A stretch of DNA of 64,000 nucleotides from Nonomuraea soli (GCF_013761175.1 NZ_JACDUR010000013.1:60400-124399); one strand, 5' to 3'. Counted from the first letter of the stretch, positions 16,141 through 25,257 are shown. Program-made: numbers and translations. The notes: generated by a model not told the origin, from the sequence alone.

Positions 16141-16182
16141 CTCCTGCTGCTCGGCACTGTAACTGGTGCCGAGCAGCAGGAG
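16141..16182 (+). terminator. Perfect 17-bp hairpin terminator
   Basis: CTCCTGCTGCTCGGCAC (16141-16157) pairs perfectly with 16166-16182 around an 8-base loop, 13 bases after the stop of the small membrane protein gene. Confidence 0.85.
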
Positions 16183-16597
16183 GCCACACGCGGGGCTGGG
16201 CGCGGCTAGCTTGGCGCGAACCCACCCACACGAGAGCGACATGCGTCAACTAAACGCGGGTTCAACTATTTGGCTGCTGGGCGCATCCCTTGTGATCTAC
16301 GTAGATCACGAGGGGGCCCGGGGTTGGCGCCCGCGACAGCGTGGCCAGAGTTCAGAAGAGGCTTTCCTGGTTCGTGGCCAGGGCCCCTGCTCACGAAGGT
16401 GTCCCCAGCCGCCAGGTAGAGCTGATCCTTGATCGACAACTGAACGGCCCACAGTGCTGGGGAGGCGGCGAGATGCGCGTCGAGCCCCGAATAGTGTTGA
16501 TCTTGCTGTGACCTGCATGGTCGTCCACGAAGGCGCCTGTCTCCCACAGCAGCACCGCTGGCCAGGGCGTATACACGCCTCGCAGCTCGTAACGGGC
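16183..16597. other. Intergenic stretch with an 18-bp palindrome
   Basis: GTGATCTACGTAGATCAC (16292-16309) is a perfect palindrome and may be an operator or a protein-binding end of the flanking gene cluster. A minus-strand frame just downstream of the 1231-aa gene (VYTPWPAVLLWETGAFVDD) looks coding for about 40 residues and then shifts frame to one containing DQLYLAAGDTFVSRG. It may be a decayed small gene; no family is recognised. Confidence 0.45.
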
Positions 16598-19500
16598 TCA
16601 GTCCTTCCGCCGGACAAGCTTCCAGTCGCGCGAGTAGACGTCGTAGTTGTAAGTGATGGTGACGGTCCGCTCCTTCGCGTCGGTCGTCTTCGTCGTGAAC
16701 TCGTAGCCGGCCGTGGTCTCGCCGCTGGCCTTGAGCGATGCGATCTTTCCCTCAATGGCAGCCTTGATCTGGCCCATCCAAGAATGGGTATCCTCACCGG
16801 CTGTCGCGAGCTTGATCGTCTCCGAGACTGTCTTGGAGTCCACGCGCACCGGCTCCACGTCGAAGCGGAGGAGACGGGTCGCCGCCGACACACTGACCTC
16901 GTCAACCACGGTGAAGGTCAGCGCGGGTGGGGCAAGGTGCTCGACGGGTATGGCCAACGGTCCGGTACCGGGGAGCTGGATAGTCGGTGGAAGCGGCGGA
17001 GGCAGCATGATCTTCGAGCCCTCGACCCGGATGCGCCACGTTCCGGGCGGAACGTCGACATCGTGTTTGTAGCCGACGTCGTAGCCTCCGACCTCCCAGT
17101 CCTGGCTGTACGGCATCTGGCCATCGGGCGGGGTGACGATCAGCAGATAATAGCCCTCCACCGGAGCCGACCCACCGGGCCACTTAGGGCTGATGTAGAC
17201 CTCCCGGGTCCGCTGAGTGCGGGGCTTCGGCGCTGGCTTCGGGGCAGGAGCCGCGTCGGGTTTCTGGGCGGTGGCCTTGACCCCCGCGGACTCGGGAGTC
17301 TGCCCGAGGGCCGCCAACAGGCCACGCTCTTCGTAGCCAATCTCCCCCTCGGGGGCGGCCGTCGTGCCGCCTCCTCCGGCGGAACTTCCGGCTGGCCCGC
17401 CACTGACCGTGCCTCCGGAGGAGCCGCCTGGGGCCCCACCTGAAGTTCCGCTCCCGGCCGCCGACCCGTTCGCGGCGGCCTTGGCGGCCTTGCCGATGTC
17501 GACGCTCTTACCAGCGTTCATCAAACCCCCGGCCGCAGTGAGGCTCTTGGTGGCTAAACCGCCACCTGCGTTGGTGCCGCCCTTCACCGCGGTCGCCGCC
17601 AACTGGGCGACGGTGTTCGCGAAGTCGCCTGCCGCCTTCACCGCTGTGTTCTGGGCCTCCGTCGACTGCTGACCTGCCGCGGTGGCTCCCGCTTGCGCGG
17701 ACTGCACCGCCGCCTGCGCCAGGCCGACCGTCGCGGCGGCAGCGCTCATGTCGCGGAACAGGTTGCCGTTGTTGAGGGCCTGGAGCGTCCCAGCCGCGAG
17801 CACCGGGTCCGGCAGGGACGTCGGGGCCACGATGTTGACCATCGGGTTGGCGAACTGTCCCGGCTGCAGGTCCTGGCCGGAGTGCCGGGTGCCGAGGTCG
17901 ACCGGGTTGATCTCAGGCGGGACTAGCGGGATCGGCATCTCCTGCCAGTTGATGAATCGGGACAGGTCGATCTTCTCAGCGCAGTTGGCCCGGCCGAGGA
18001 CAGCCTCGGCGAATAGGCCGTCGGTCGGCATGGCGATGATCTGGGTCTGTGCGATCTCGCCGATCTGGTCTGCGCCGAGCCCTTTGCTGACGCACCAGTC
18101 GCGCCACTCCTCGGCCACGGTGGGCGGGTTCGACGCCGCGGCGTCGGGCGGGGCCGGGTCGATGTTCATTTTGAACACCAGGTAGTTGCCCATGTAGCCG
18201 ATGGGTTTCGGGTCGACCCATTGCAGCAGCGGTTGGCTGTCACTGCCTGTGCCGTAGGTGTAGTCGGCCAGCAGCATCGCGATCACGGTTTCGTCGAGTT
18301 CGTCCCAGAGCGCCTGGTTGTAGCGGACCTTGTTGCGCTGCAGGTCGGCGGCGAGACGCAACTGTTCGCTGTCGTCGAGCGCCTTGCTGACCGTCATCAG
18401 GGGCGTATTCAGGGTGGCTGTACTGACCTGGACGGTCAGCGGACTGACGGGCATGCCGTCCTTGAGCAGATGCAGGGACAGGTTGGACGTGTCTTGGGCC
18501 TGGTCCGCGGCCGCGGTGAGCTGGACGTTGACGAGTGCACTCACCGGGATCGCCTGGGCAAAGGTCGCGACCTTGTTGGTGAACACACCCTTGACCGTCG
18601 TGCCGTCGGTCAACTGGGCGACCACTTCGGCGTTGTCGTCGACATCGCGCGAGGTGACCTTCTCCAGCGTCAGCGCGTTTGGCAGGGTCAGCGAGGTTGA
18701 ACTGAGGGCTTTGACCTGTGTGGACGGCAGGTTGCCCGGCCCCAGGAGCATGCTCCGCAGCTGGTCACGGAGCGGCAGTATCGGGGCTGGGCGGGGCATG
18801 GGTCGGGGAGCTGTGGACGCGTTCGTCGGTCCGCTCGGCGGCGCCGTCACTGGTGGGACCGGTATCGGCGGGGTCGGAAGAGTAAATGGAATGCCGCCGA
18901 GCTTGCGCAGAAGCAGGTCCTTGATCTGCGGGTCGCGGCAGTGGGACGCTACGACCGCCGTCTGAGCGGGGGTGAGGTCCTTTTCAGCCAGATCGACCAT
19001 CTTCAACGGGACCAGCAGCAGTTTCTCCACTTTAGCCAGGCGGGTGTCGGCCCGGAAGTTTTGGACGACCTCGAAGTAGAGGATGTTCAGGGCGTGCGCG
19101 TGGTTGTAGTTGACGATCATGCGGGTGGAGGTATCGGCAGCCTCCGACTCAGAGACCTCCTCCACCACAGTCGCGCGCCTGCTGCGGGCCGCCGTGGCAT
19201 GCTGGGTGGTGGCGTCAGCAATATTTTGGCTCATCGAACTGTTGACATTGCGGGTGCCCTGGCTGCTGGTGAGCGTTACCGCCTTGCTGGAGTTCGTCGA
19301 TCCCGAGTCGGTGGTGGACTCCCCAGGGACCAGGCCCCCGAGGACACCCGGGCTCGTGGTGGAGCCCCACGCCTTCGCGGTTGCTTCGCTGGTGGTGGAA
19401 CTGAACCCAGACTGGGCTTCGGAGGCGGTTGCAGCTGCGACCTCGTTCATGGCCCGGTTGTGGGTGGTGGCGTTGTCCAACTGTTCGGACTGGGCTCCGG

Positions 19501-20293
19501 TCTCGCCGCGCTGTCCGGCCTGACGGCGAGACCAGTCAATATGAGCGATCCTGACCGGTTCACCGGCGGCGAGCGGGATGGTCCTGCGGAGGTCGCCGAG
19601 CGCCAAGCCCTGCAGATGCCAGGATTGGGAGTAGGTGATCCGGGCCCCTTCGGCGACTGTCTGGTAGCCGGCGTCGGCCTTGGCGAGGGCGGCGGCCAGG
19701 TCGAGCTGGCCTGCATCGACGATCGGCGTCGGCGCCGCGCTTCCGCCCGGCTTTGGATGCACCTTGCTCAGGACCATTGTGGAGTAGGTGAAGGTCTCGA
19801 CCGCATTGGCGTTGTTGGGCTGGAGAAAGTCGGGGATCCCGTCGCTGTCGGCGTCGGAGCTCTCCTCGACCGTGGCCCCTAAGAGAGTGGCGGTCCGCAG
19901 CAGCCCGCGAGCCTCGCGGTAGGGCGGCCAGGCCGCGAGGTCCGCGACACTCGACACCTTCAGCCCCTCGCTGAGCTTCGCGGCCTGCTTGTCAGTCACC
20001 GACCGGAGGACCTTGAGATCAGAGGCGAGGACCTCCCGCAACGTCTTGCCCGCAACGTCCCCCTTCGCAGTGACCCAGTCACTCGGCACCATCTCGGCGT
20101 CTGGGTCCTCGGACTCCTCGGCCAGCCGAGCGAGCTCAAAGGCCACCCCGAACACATTGGACCTCGCCAGGTCATAGATGGTGTGGATCCCAACGGCCTG
20201 CAGCGCCTGCGCGTGCCCCTCGGTGACGTTGCGGATCCTGTCCACCGGAGTGGAGATCACCCCAGCCGTCCGCGCTCGGCTGCTCTCGTTCAT
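16598..20293 (-). CDS. Large multidomain protein, unknown function
   Basis: 1231 residues from the ATG at 20293, preceded by a long purine-rich RBS (GGAGGAAGGGAGAGGGG). About 10-50: a helix-hairpin-helix-like block (ALQAVGIHTIYDLARSNVFG). About 120-150: PPYREARGLLRTATLL and an EF-hand-like DADSDGIPDF. About 205-260: the motif YSQSWHLQGLALGDLRRTIP, then LAAGEPVRIAHIDWSRR, which I associate with very large uncharacterised actinobacterial proteins. About 270-390 is Ser/Thr/Ala-rich and helical. A Pro-rich linker near 480-520 precedes beta-rich domains, a Gly/Ser linker near 955-1000, and a C-terminal beta domain. No signal peptide or membrane segment is seen. Family assignment is tentative. Confidence 0.65.
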   Translation of the reverse strand: MNESSRARTAGVISTPVDRIRNVTEGHAQALQAVGIHTIYDLARSNVFGVAFELARLAEESEDPDAEMVPSDWVTAKGDVAGKTLREVLASDLKVLRSVTDKQAAKLSEGLKVSSVADLAAWPPYREARGLLRTATLLGATVEESSDADSDGIPDFLQPNNANAVETFTYSTMVLSKVHPKPGGSAAPTPIVDAGQLDLAAALAKADAGYQTVAEGARITYSQSWHLQGLALGDLRRTIPLAAGEPVRIAHIDWSRRQAGQRGETGAQSEQLDNATTHNRAMNEVAAATASEAQSGFSSTTSEATAKAWGSTTSPGVLGGLVPGESTTDSGSTNSSKAVTLTSSQGTRNVNSSMSQNIADATTQHATAARSRRATVVEEVSESEAADTSTRMIVNYNHAHALNILYFEVVQNFRADTRLAKVEKLLLVPLKMVDLAEKDLTPAQTAVVASHCRDPQIKDLLLRKLGGIPFTLPTPPIPVPPVTAPPSGPTNASTAPRPMPRPAPILPLRDQLRSMLLGPGNLPSTQVKALSSTSLTLPNALTLEKVTSRDVDDNAEVVAQLTDGTTVKGVFTNKVATFAQAIPVSALVNVQLTAAADQAQDTSNLSLHLLKDGMPVSPLTVQVSTATLNTPLMTVSKALDDSEQLRLAADLQRNKVRYNQALWDELDETVIAMLLADYTYGTGSDSQPLLQWVDPKPIGYMGNYLVFKMNIDPAPPDAAASNPPTVAEEWRDWCVSKGLGADQIGEIAQTQIIAMPTDGLFAEAVLGRANCAEKIDLSRFINWQEMPIPLVPPEINPVDLGTRHSGQDLQPGQFANPMVNIVAPTSLPDPVLAAGTLQALNNGNLFRDMSAAAATVGLAQAAVQSAQAGATAAGQQSTEAQNTAVKAAGDFANTVAQLAATAVKGGTNAGGGLATKSLTAAGGLMNAGKSVDIGKAAKAAANGSAAGSGTSGGAPGGSSGGTVSGGPAGSSAGGGGTTAAPEGEIGYEERGLLAALGQTPESAGVKATAQKPDAAPAPKPAPKPRTQRTREVYISPKWPGGSAPVEGYYLLIVTPPDGQMPYSQDWEVGGYDVGYKHDVDVPPGTWRIRVEGSKIMLPPPLPPTIQLPGTGPLAIPVEHLAPPALTFTVVDEVSVSAATRLLRFDVEPVRVDSKTVSETIKLATAGEDTHSWMGQIKAAIEGKIASLKASGETTAGYEFTTKTTDAKERTVTITYNYDVYSRDWKLVRRKD
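19872..19935 (-). repeat. 64-bp inverted repeat, copy inside the 1231-aa gene
   Basis: Encodes AAWPPYREARGLLRTATLLG within the large protein. The same 64 bases occur in opposite genomic orientation at 21780-21843. Confidence 0.85.
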
Positions 20294-20742
20294 GGCTTCC
20301 CCTCTCCCTTCCTCCACCGCACGGGCCGGCCCACTGTTTCGTGGCGCGGACGAAGCCACGCCAGACGGCGTCGAGAACCACCCGCTCGCCCGTCAGCTCA
20401 AACCACCTTGATGGTGACCGCCTCGGGTTGCGCCCACAGGCCCTCGGTCCTGATCCGTTTGGGATGCTGCGGCACCGATGAGCACCTTGCCGCACACCGC
20501 CGGGATTCGGCCAGGGGGAAGCCGATCCGAGTCGTAAACCGCACTTGGGATCTGCTCGAGTGCGACCGGGTCGAACATGGCCTCCCGCTTATGCGGGTAG
20601 CCCAGCTCGAGCAGAAGCCAGTCGGGGAGTCTCATCGCAGACCGATTGCACCACGGGGGCGTTGGGGTTGCCCAGGTGCCTGTCCCATACAGGACAAGCT
20701 GTTCCGGATGACAGTGCCTGTGGGCTGGATCACGATCGAGGC
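20294..20742. other. Divergent intergenic region
   Basis: About 450 bases between the large minus-strand gene and the plus-strand SnoaL-like gene. A minus frame at 20393-20635 (MRLPDWLLLELGYPHKREAM) looks weakly protein-like but has no RBS and no known family. Promoters for both genes should lie here. Confidence 0.4.
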
Positions 20743-21654
20743 ATGGAAGAGCTCAGGGTTTTAAACGAGCAACTCGTCGCCGCCGAGTGTAGGCAGACCA
20801 TCGACGGACTGCCCTGGGAGGAATTTCTCGACAGGGTGCTCGCTGATGACTTCGTCCTACGGCGATCGGCTGCCGATCGGCCCGACGAGGATAAGGCGAC
20901 ATTCCTTCAAAACGTCCGGTCTGAGGAGAAGCCCCTCCAGCGTTCCCTGGTCGGAAACGCCGCGATTTGGGAAGCCGACACGGTGGGCGTGGTGACCTGC
21001 ACCATCAGGGTGCCAGGACGTGACAGCGACTTCCGCAACGTCCGGGTGTTCACCCGCGCTACTCCGGGATCCAGCGCCTGGGCCTGCGTCTACTGGCAGG
21101 TCACAGCCACGCCGCGCGGCGAGCCACCGCCAGCCAAGGTTACGGTGCACCTGCTCGGCTTTCCTGTCAGCCTCACTCGCGCTCTGAAGGTCAGCCCCGA
21201 CCCGGTTTTTCCGCCAGATCACATCGCAGTGCCGGGCGAGTCAGCCTTGCTCGACCTCTATCGTGAGATCTGCGCCAGCTGGCGCTCCTTGGCCGACACT
21301 CGCTTCAAACTCGTGGGGCTGGTGCCCTCAGTCAGCGCGGCCCTGCTGGCAGCCCTGCTGCTGCGTCGGCCGGAGGACACGTCCAACCCCGTGGCCGGAC
21401 TCATCATCACCGTTCTCGGTCTCCTCGTGACCATCGGTGTCGCGCTCTACGACCAGCGCAATTCACAGCTTCATGATGAGTTGATCTCCAGGGGGCGACG
21501 GATCGAGCACGAACTTGGCGTCCGTGTAGGTCAGTTCCTTGGGAGGCCGAGGGCCCAGGGGCTGATCAAGCATGACGTCGCACTCATGGCCATCTATGGA
21601 GTGACCATCGTTTGCTGGGCCACTGCGCTGATCACCATTCTTCTTCGTTTCTGA
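20743..21654 (+). CDS. SnoaL/DUF4440-like domain fused to a membrane domain
   Basis: 303 residues from the ATG at 20743. Residues about 1-125 follow the NTF2/SnoaL-like plan (LNEQLVAAECRQTIDGLPWE, DDFVLRR, WACVYWQVTATPRG). A linker leads to LYREICASWRSLADTRFKLV, then two close hydrophobic segments (LVGLVPSVSAALLAALLL and a PVAGLIITVLGLLVTIG segment), a basic loop, and a last membrane helix (AIYGVTIVCWATALITILL). A soluble sensor or ligand domain on a three-helix membrane module is a common effector layout in bacterial immunity. That role is inference. It precedes the nuclease and AlbA_2 genes on the same strand. Confidence 0.6.
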   Translation: MEELRVLNEQLVAAECRQTIDGLPWEEFLDRVLADDFVLRRSAADRPDEDKATFLQNVRSEEKPLQRSLVGNAAIWEADTVGVVTCTIRVPGRDSDFRNVRVFTRATPGSSAWACVYWQVTATPRGEPPPAKVTVHLLGFPVSLTRALKVSPDPVFPPDHIAVPGESALLDLYREICASWRSLADTRFKLVGLVPSVSAALLAALLLRRPEDTSNPVAGLIITVLGLLVTIGVALYDQRNSQLHDELISRGRRIEHELGVRVGQFLGRPRAQGLIKHDVALMAIYGVTIVCWATALITILLRF

Positions 21655-22311
21655 TCAACAAGTTTCCGGCAGCACCGAACAGCTCCCAAGGCCATCCGCC
21701 GTGTCACTCACATCGCCGAACGCCCGAGATCTTCCTGGCCGACGTTGGCAAGCCGAACCGTCCGCCCACAGTGGAGGCGGCGGCCTGGCCGCCCTACCGC
21801 GAGGCTCGCGGGCTGCTGCGGACCGCCACTCTCTTAGGGGCCATGGTCAGCCACTCCTGACCAACACACAGTCACCACCATCACCCACAGCTACTTTGGG
21901 GCTGGGGCCACGTTCGGGAGCGGAGGGCCTACGGCGGGGCTCGCCCGCAGTCCGGGGCTAGCTCGCGGATGTGGTGTCCGGCCCTGCCTGCCTCAGCGCG
22001 GTGGTCGGCGAGTGCCGGATTCAGACGGCAGGGACAGCTGATGGCTGGAGGCTGAGGATGCCTCGCTGGCGGGTGATCGTCACCCCTCAGGGATACCCGC
22101 GCCGGCAGGATGCCGCAGATCGGCATCAGGGGACGGCGGAGAGGAGCGTGAGCACCAGGCTCCGCGACATACCCATCGTCCCCGGAAGGCCGGTGGGTTT
22201 CGTGCCTGTGGTGCTCTTCGGCGCCGGAGAAGTTGCCAGGGTCCCGAGGATCACCAAGGTCACTGGCCGCGGACGGGGGCCGGAGGTGTGGGGTGGGACG
22301 CACAATGGAGT
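21655..22311. other. Intergenic stretch holding a duplicated gene fragment
   Basis: About 650 bases with no convincing gene. Bases 21780-21843 copy 64 bases of the 1231-aa gene in inverted orientation. The remainder, including a plus frame at 21971-22315, has no RBS or recognisable motif. Confidence 0.5.
21780..21843 (+). repeat. 64-bp inverted repeat, intergenic copy
   Basis: Identical to 19872-19935 on the other strand (one mismatch appears just beyond the end). The coding sense here is plus, so a scrap of the large gene was duplicated and inverted, or the interval between the two copies was inverted. Confidence 0.85.
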
Positions 22312-23130
22312 ATGAGTGGACGCGACCTTGGATTCGTAGCTGAAGCATTGTTTGACCGATACCTGGCCGAACGTGGCTATACGGCGCACGCGAGCGATGA
22401 CCCTGGCCAGAGGAATCCCGACAGGCTGATCACGGTGCCCGACGGCCGTCGGGCGGTGTGTGAGGTCAAGTCGTTCGCGTCCAAGGGACTGCTCAAGAGG
22501 GCCCACTTCCGTGAAGGCGAGGCGGGCACGGGCATGCGTGTCTCCCAGCCGATGGTTCAAAGCCAGAAGGAGGCGCTTGAGCCGGTCCGGGATAAGATCA
22601 AGGAGGCTGCCAAGCAGCTCAGACGGTACAAGGACGACGGGCTCCCGCTCATGGTGGTGCTGGCCAACCCGATGAGCAAACCGATTCCGTTCGATGAGAG
22701 CAGCCTCATCGCCGCGATGTACGGCGACATCGAGGCGGTTTTCGAGATCCCCGAGCAAGGCGCTGAGGGTGAGGGTGAGTCATGGCTGGCCGCCGGACTC
22801 AACGGCAAGCTCACCAACGACCATCAGTACATCAGCGCCGTTGCCCTCCTGCGCGAACGCCCGCACAGCATCGCCTGGGCTGCGGCATGGTTCGATGAGA
22901 ACCGGAGCCGGTTCGAAGATCCGAAGGACATGGCGGTCGGCTACCTTGAGGCGGCCGTGACCGAGGATGTGCCGCAGGGAAGCGATGTCTTTCTCAGCAT
23001 TATCGAGACCGCCAGCGAAGAAGCTGTCCCTCTGCCGCGGGATCTGTTCAACGGTCCGCTCGACCTGCGCTACAGCCTGTTGCTCGACGGCTCCGGATTC
23101 GGGCTCCTCGACGATCACACTACCCACTGA
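22312..23130 (+). CDS. Candidate PD-(D/E)XK nuclease
   Basis: 272 residues, ATG at 22312. The N-terminal 60 residues fit a restriction-endonuclease-like fold: an initial helix (LGFVAEALFDRYLAERGY), the Asp in RNPDRLITVPDG, then AVCEVKSF with the paired Glu-x-Lys. This would be a metal-dependent nuclease core. Residues about 65-120 are helical and basic; the remaining 150 residues hold no motif I recognise. It lies between a membrane-domain protein and an AlbA_2 protein, all on one strand, a context suggestive of defence. Activity is inferred from motif spacing only. Confidence 0.6.
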   Translation: MSGRDLGFVAEALFDRYLAERGYTAHASDDPGQRNPDRLITVPDGRRAVCEVKSFASKGLLKRAHFREGEAGTGMRVSQPMVQSQKEALEPVRDKIKEAAKQLRRYKDDGLPLMVVLANPMSKPIPFDESSLIAAMYGDIEAVFEIPEQGAEGEGESWLAAGLNGKLTNDHQYISAVALLRERPHSIAWAAAWFDENRSRFEDPKDMAVGYLEAAVTEDVPQGSDVFLSIIETASEEAVPLPRDLFNGPLDLRYSLLLDGSGFGLLDDHTTH

Positions 23131-23353
23131 CCGACGACCGTTCCCTCCGTAGAGGAAGCTGGTGGATGTGGTGCATGACCAGCCGCCCCGCTAGCGAGAT
23201 CCTGCCTGCGGGGCACCCGGCTGTCGACAGGGAGAGCGTTTGAGGCCGGGCCGCCCGAAGCTGGAATGACAGGCAGGCGCTTTCCTGGTTCAGCCTGAGG
23301 ATGTCGGTCCTCTCGGGCATGCTGGGCTGCCTCCACACTGAGGGCGAGGACGC

Positions 23354-24772
23354 ATGGCGTTGAACTTCGATCACAGGTCCGCTCCTATTCGCCCCAGCCA
23401 ACTCCTCGCCTTGGCCGAGGCGATCCATGGGGCCGGTCCGGCTGACGAGAGCGTGTGGCTGGAGTGGAAGTCGACGCTGGCACTGAACAGCAAGGCCGGA
23501 TGTCATCACATTGCCAGGGCCATAGTCGGGTTCGCCAACCGCATGCCCGATGTCGCCTCCGGCTACACCGAGGGTCACGCGTACCTCGTGGTGGGCGTCG
23601 AGCCTGGAAACCTGGTCGGCGTCGAACCGATCGACGTCGTCGACCTGGATCAGGGGCTTGCGCCCTACCTCGGAGATCAGCCGTTGCGGTGGAGGCCGAC
23701 CTACGTCTCGATTACGCGCGGCGACCGCACCGCCCACGTACTCATCGTGGATGTCGAACCACCGCGGTGGGGCGATGAGATCTTCTGCCTGTGCAAGGAG
23801 TACAACGGCGTGCGTGACGGCGCGATCTTCGTGCGGGGCAACGGCTCCACACGTCCGGCGGCCACGAGCGAGGTCAAGGCGCTGGGACTGCGGCAAAAGC
23901 GTAGCGTCCAGTCGATCGAGGTGGACGTGCGCGTCTTAGCCGGTACCCCGGTTCGACCCGTCGATGCTGGGCCGCTGGCCGTCGAGGGGTGGCTGGCTGG
24001 GAGGCGCCGTGCCGCCCTGGCGTCGTTGCAGGCTCACGAGCGGCCGAAGGCGAGCGGCCGACGTTCCTCCTTGTCCGGCGCGGAGTATCAGGCAATGAAG
24101 CAGTCGCTGAGTCGAGCGATGGAGCAGTCGATCGGCCGGATCATGAAGAGCGAGCCGGAGACCCGGACGGCTGCGGAGTATCGTGCCGAGGTCGAGCAGT
24201 ATGTATTGGAGTGTGCCGGGTCATGGGCGGAGGCGGTGCTGCCCGCCGCGGCGGTGCACATCAAGCCGGTCGAGCTGGAGCTGGTCAACCTGTTGTCGGC
24301 CAACTTGGCCGCAGTCGAGGTCCAGCTCTACATTCCCGGTGAGGTCGAGGCTGTCGTCCCTCGGCAAAGCCGGGCGCTGGAGGCGGGCGAGGGTTTCGTC
24401 CGGCTGCCGAAGGCACCGCGACCATACGGGCCGCATCAGCGTGAACTCTTCGGCGAGCTGTCCCATAGCTCGCCGCTGTCGCCAAGGGTGAGCTTCGGGC
24501 TGTCCGGCCATATGGCACCACTCCGGCCGACGATCGACAACGGCGGCTCCACGACGATCACCTTCTCGCCGGTGCATCTGCGGGCCGAGCAGCGCCTGCA
24601 GCTCGATCCGATCGTGGTCATCGTCCGGACGCCTGCGCCGGCGCGCCTGGTTTGCCGCTGGCAGGCCACCTCCACCAACATGGACGGCCGCCTCACCGGC
24701 GAGTTGGTCCTGGAGGTATCCGAAGATGTCGTGGTGCTGGTGGCCAGGTCCACCAGCAGCCGGTTGCGGTAG
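23354..24772 (+). CDS. AlbA_2 (Schlafen-type) domain protein
   Basis: 472 residues. The N-terminal 170 residues show the AlbA_2 pattern: WLEWKSTLALNSK, then IARAIVGFANR, AYLVVGVEPG, and later YNGVRDGAIFVRGNGSTRPA. This domain binds nucleic acid and occurs in bacterial regulators and defence proteins. The middle (about 215-300) is helical. The end (about 350-465) is beta-rich. The last 110 codons overlap an opposing frame, but the plus frame remains protein-like up to ELVLEVSEDVVVLVARS, so this is the coding strand. Start ATG 23354 has a weak RBS. Confidence 0.75.
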   Translation: MALNFDHRSAPIRPSQLLALAEAIHGAGPADESVWLEWKSTLALNSKAGCHHIARAIVGFANRMPDVASGYTEGHAYLVVGVEPGNLVGVEPIDVVDLDQGLAPYLGDQPLRWRPTYVSITRGDRTAHVLIVDVEPPRWGDEIFCLCKEYNGVRDGAIFVRGNGSTRPAATSEVKALGLRQKRSVQSIEVDVRVLAGTPVRPVDAGPLAVEGWLAGRRRAALASLQAHERPKASGRRSSLSGAEYQAMKQSLSRAMEQSIGRIMKSEPETRTAAEYRAEVEQYVLECAGSWAEAVLPAAAVHIKPVELELVNLLSANLAAVEVQLYIPGEVEAVVPRQSRALEAGEGFVRLPKAPRPYGPHQRELFGELSHSSPLSPRVSFGLSGHMAPLRPTIDNGGSTTITFSPVHLRAEQRLQLDPIVVIVRTPAPARLVCRWQATSTNMDGRLTGELVLEVSEDVVVLVARSTSSRLR

Positions 24773-25164
24773 GTGATGAGCTCGTTCAGGACGGCCCGGA
24801 CCAGGTCCCTGCTAGCGCGGCGCTGGATGTCGTGCAGGGCCGGCTCGGTGAAGCTGCCGACAGGCAGGTGCTCGGTGGCGGCGCGCAGGAGGCCGGCCTG
24901 CACGACGACGATGAAGGTCCAGTTGTTGTCGTCGCTGGTGTCGGCCAGGCTGATGTGCGCCAGCGCCGATCCGGGCAGGTGCTCGAGTTGCTGTCCGGCG
25001 GCAGGCAGGTCGGGCGGTTGGAGTGCCTGCTGTGCTTCGGCGAGCAGGTTCTCCAGATCGGCGACGTCCTCGAGGGTGACGTCGCCGACCCGGGAGAAGA
25101 TCGCCTCCCATTGGGCGTCGGTGAGCTGGATGGGGCTGATGTCGATCTGGTTGTGGTGGACCAT
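24436..25164 (-). CDS. Hypothetical protein, probably 3'-truncated
   Basis: From the ATG at 25164 (GGAG upstream) about 140 residues look genuine (QLTDAQWEAIFSRVGDV, LEDVADLENLLAEAQQAL, WTFIVVVQAGLLRAATEHL). Past about 24745 the frame becomes Ser/Thr/Arg-rich and is simply antisense to the AlbA_2 gene. The true 3' end was therefore probably lost at a junction near 24745-24770. Family not recognised. It sits downstream of the Mom-like gene on the same strand. Confidence 0.5.
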   Translation of the reverse strand: MVHHNQIDISPIQLTDAQWEAIFSRVGDVTLEDVADLENLLAEAQQALQPPDLPAAGQQLEHLPGSALAHISLADTSDDNNWTFIVVVQAGLLRAATEHLPVGSFTEPALHDIQRRASRDLVRAVLNELITYRNRLLVDLATSTTTSSDTSRTNSPVRRPSMLVEVACQRQTRRAGAGVRTMTTIGSSCRRCSARRCTGEKVIVVEPPLSIVGRSGAIWPDSPKLTLGDSGELWDSSPKSSR

Positions 25165-25257
25165 GCTGAACTCCAGGTGTGTCGTGGCTGGAAGGCCGTT
25201 GCAGGAAGGTCGACGGGAGAACCGCTGGAACCGCCGGGTTCAGGAAATGGGGCGGCG

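Noticed and set aside
20393..20635. 80-residue minus-strand frame between divergent genes
   Set aside because: Weakly protein-like but no RBS or recognisable domain; kept only as a note in the intergenic entry.
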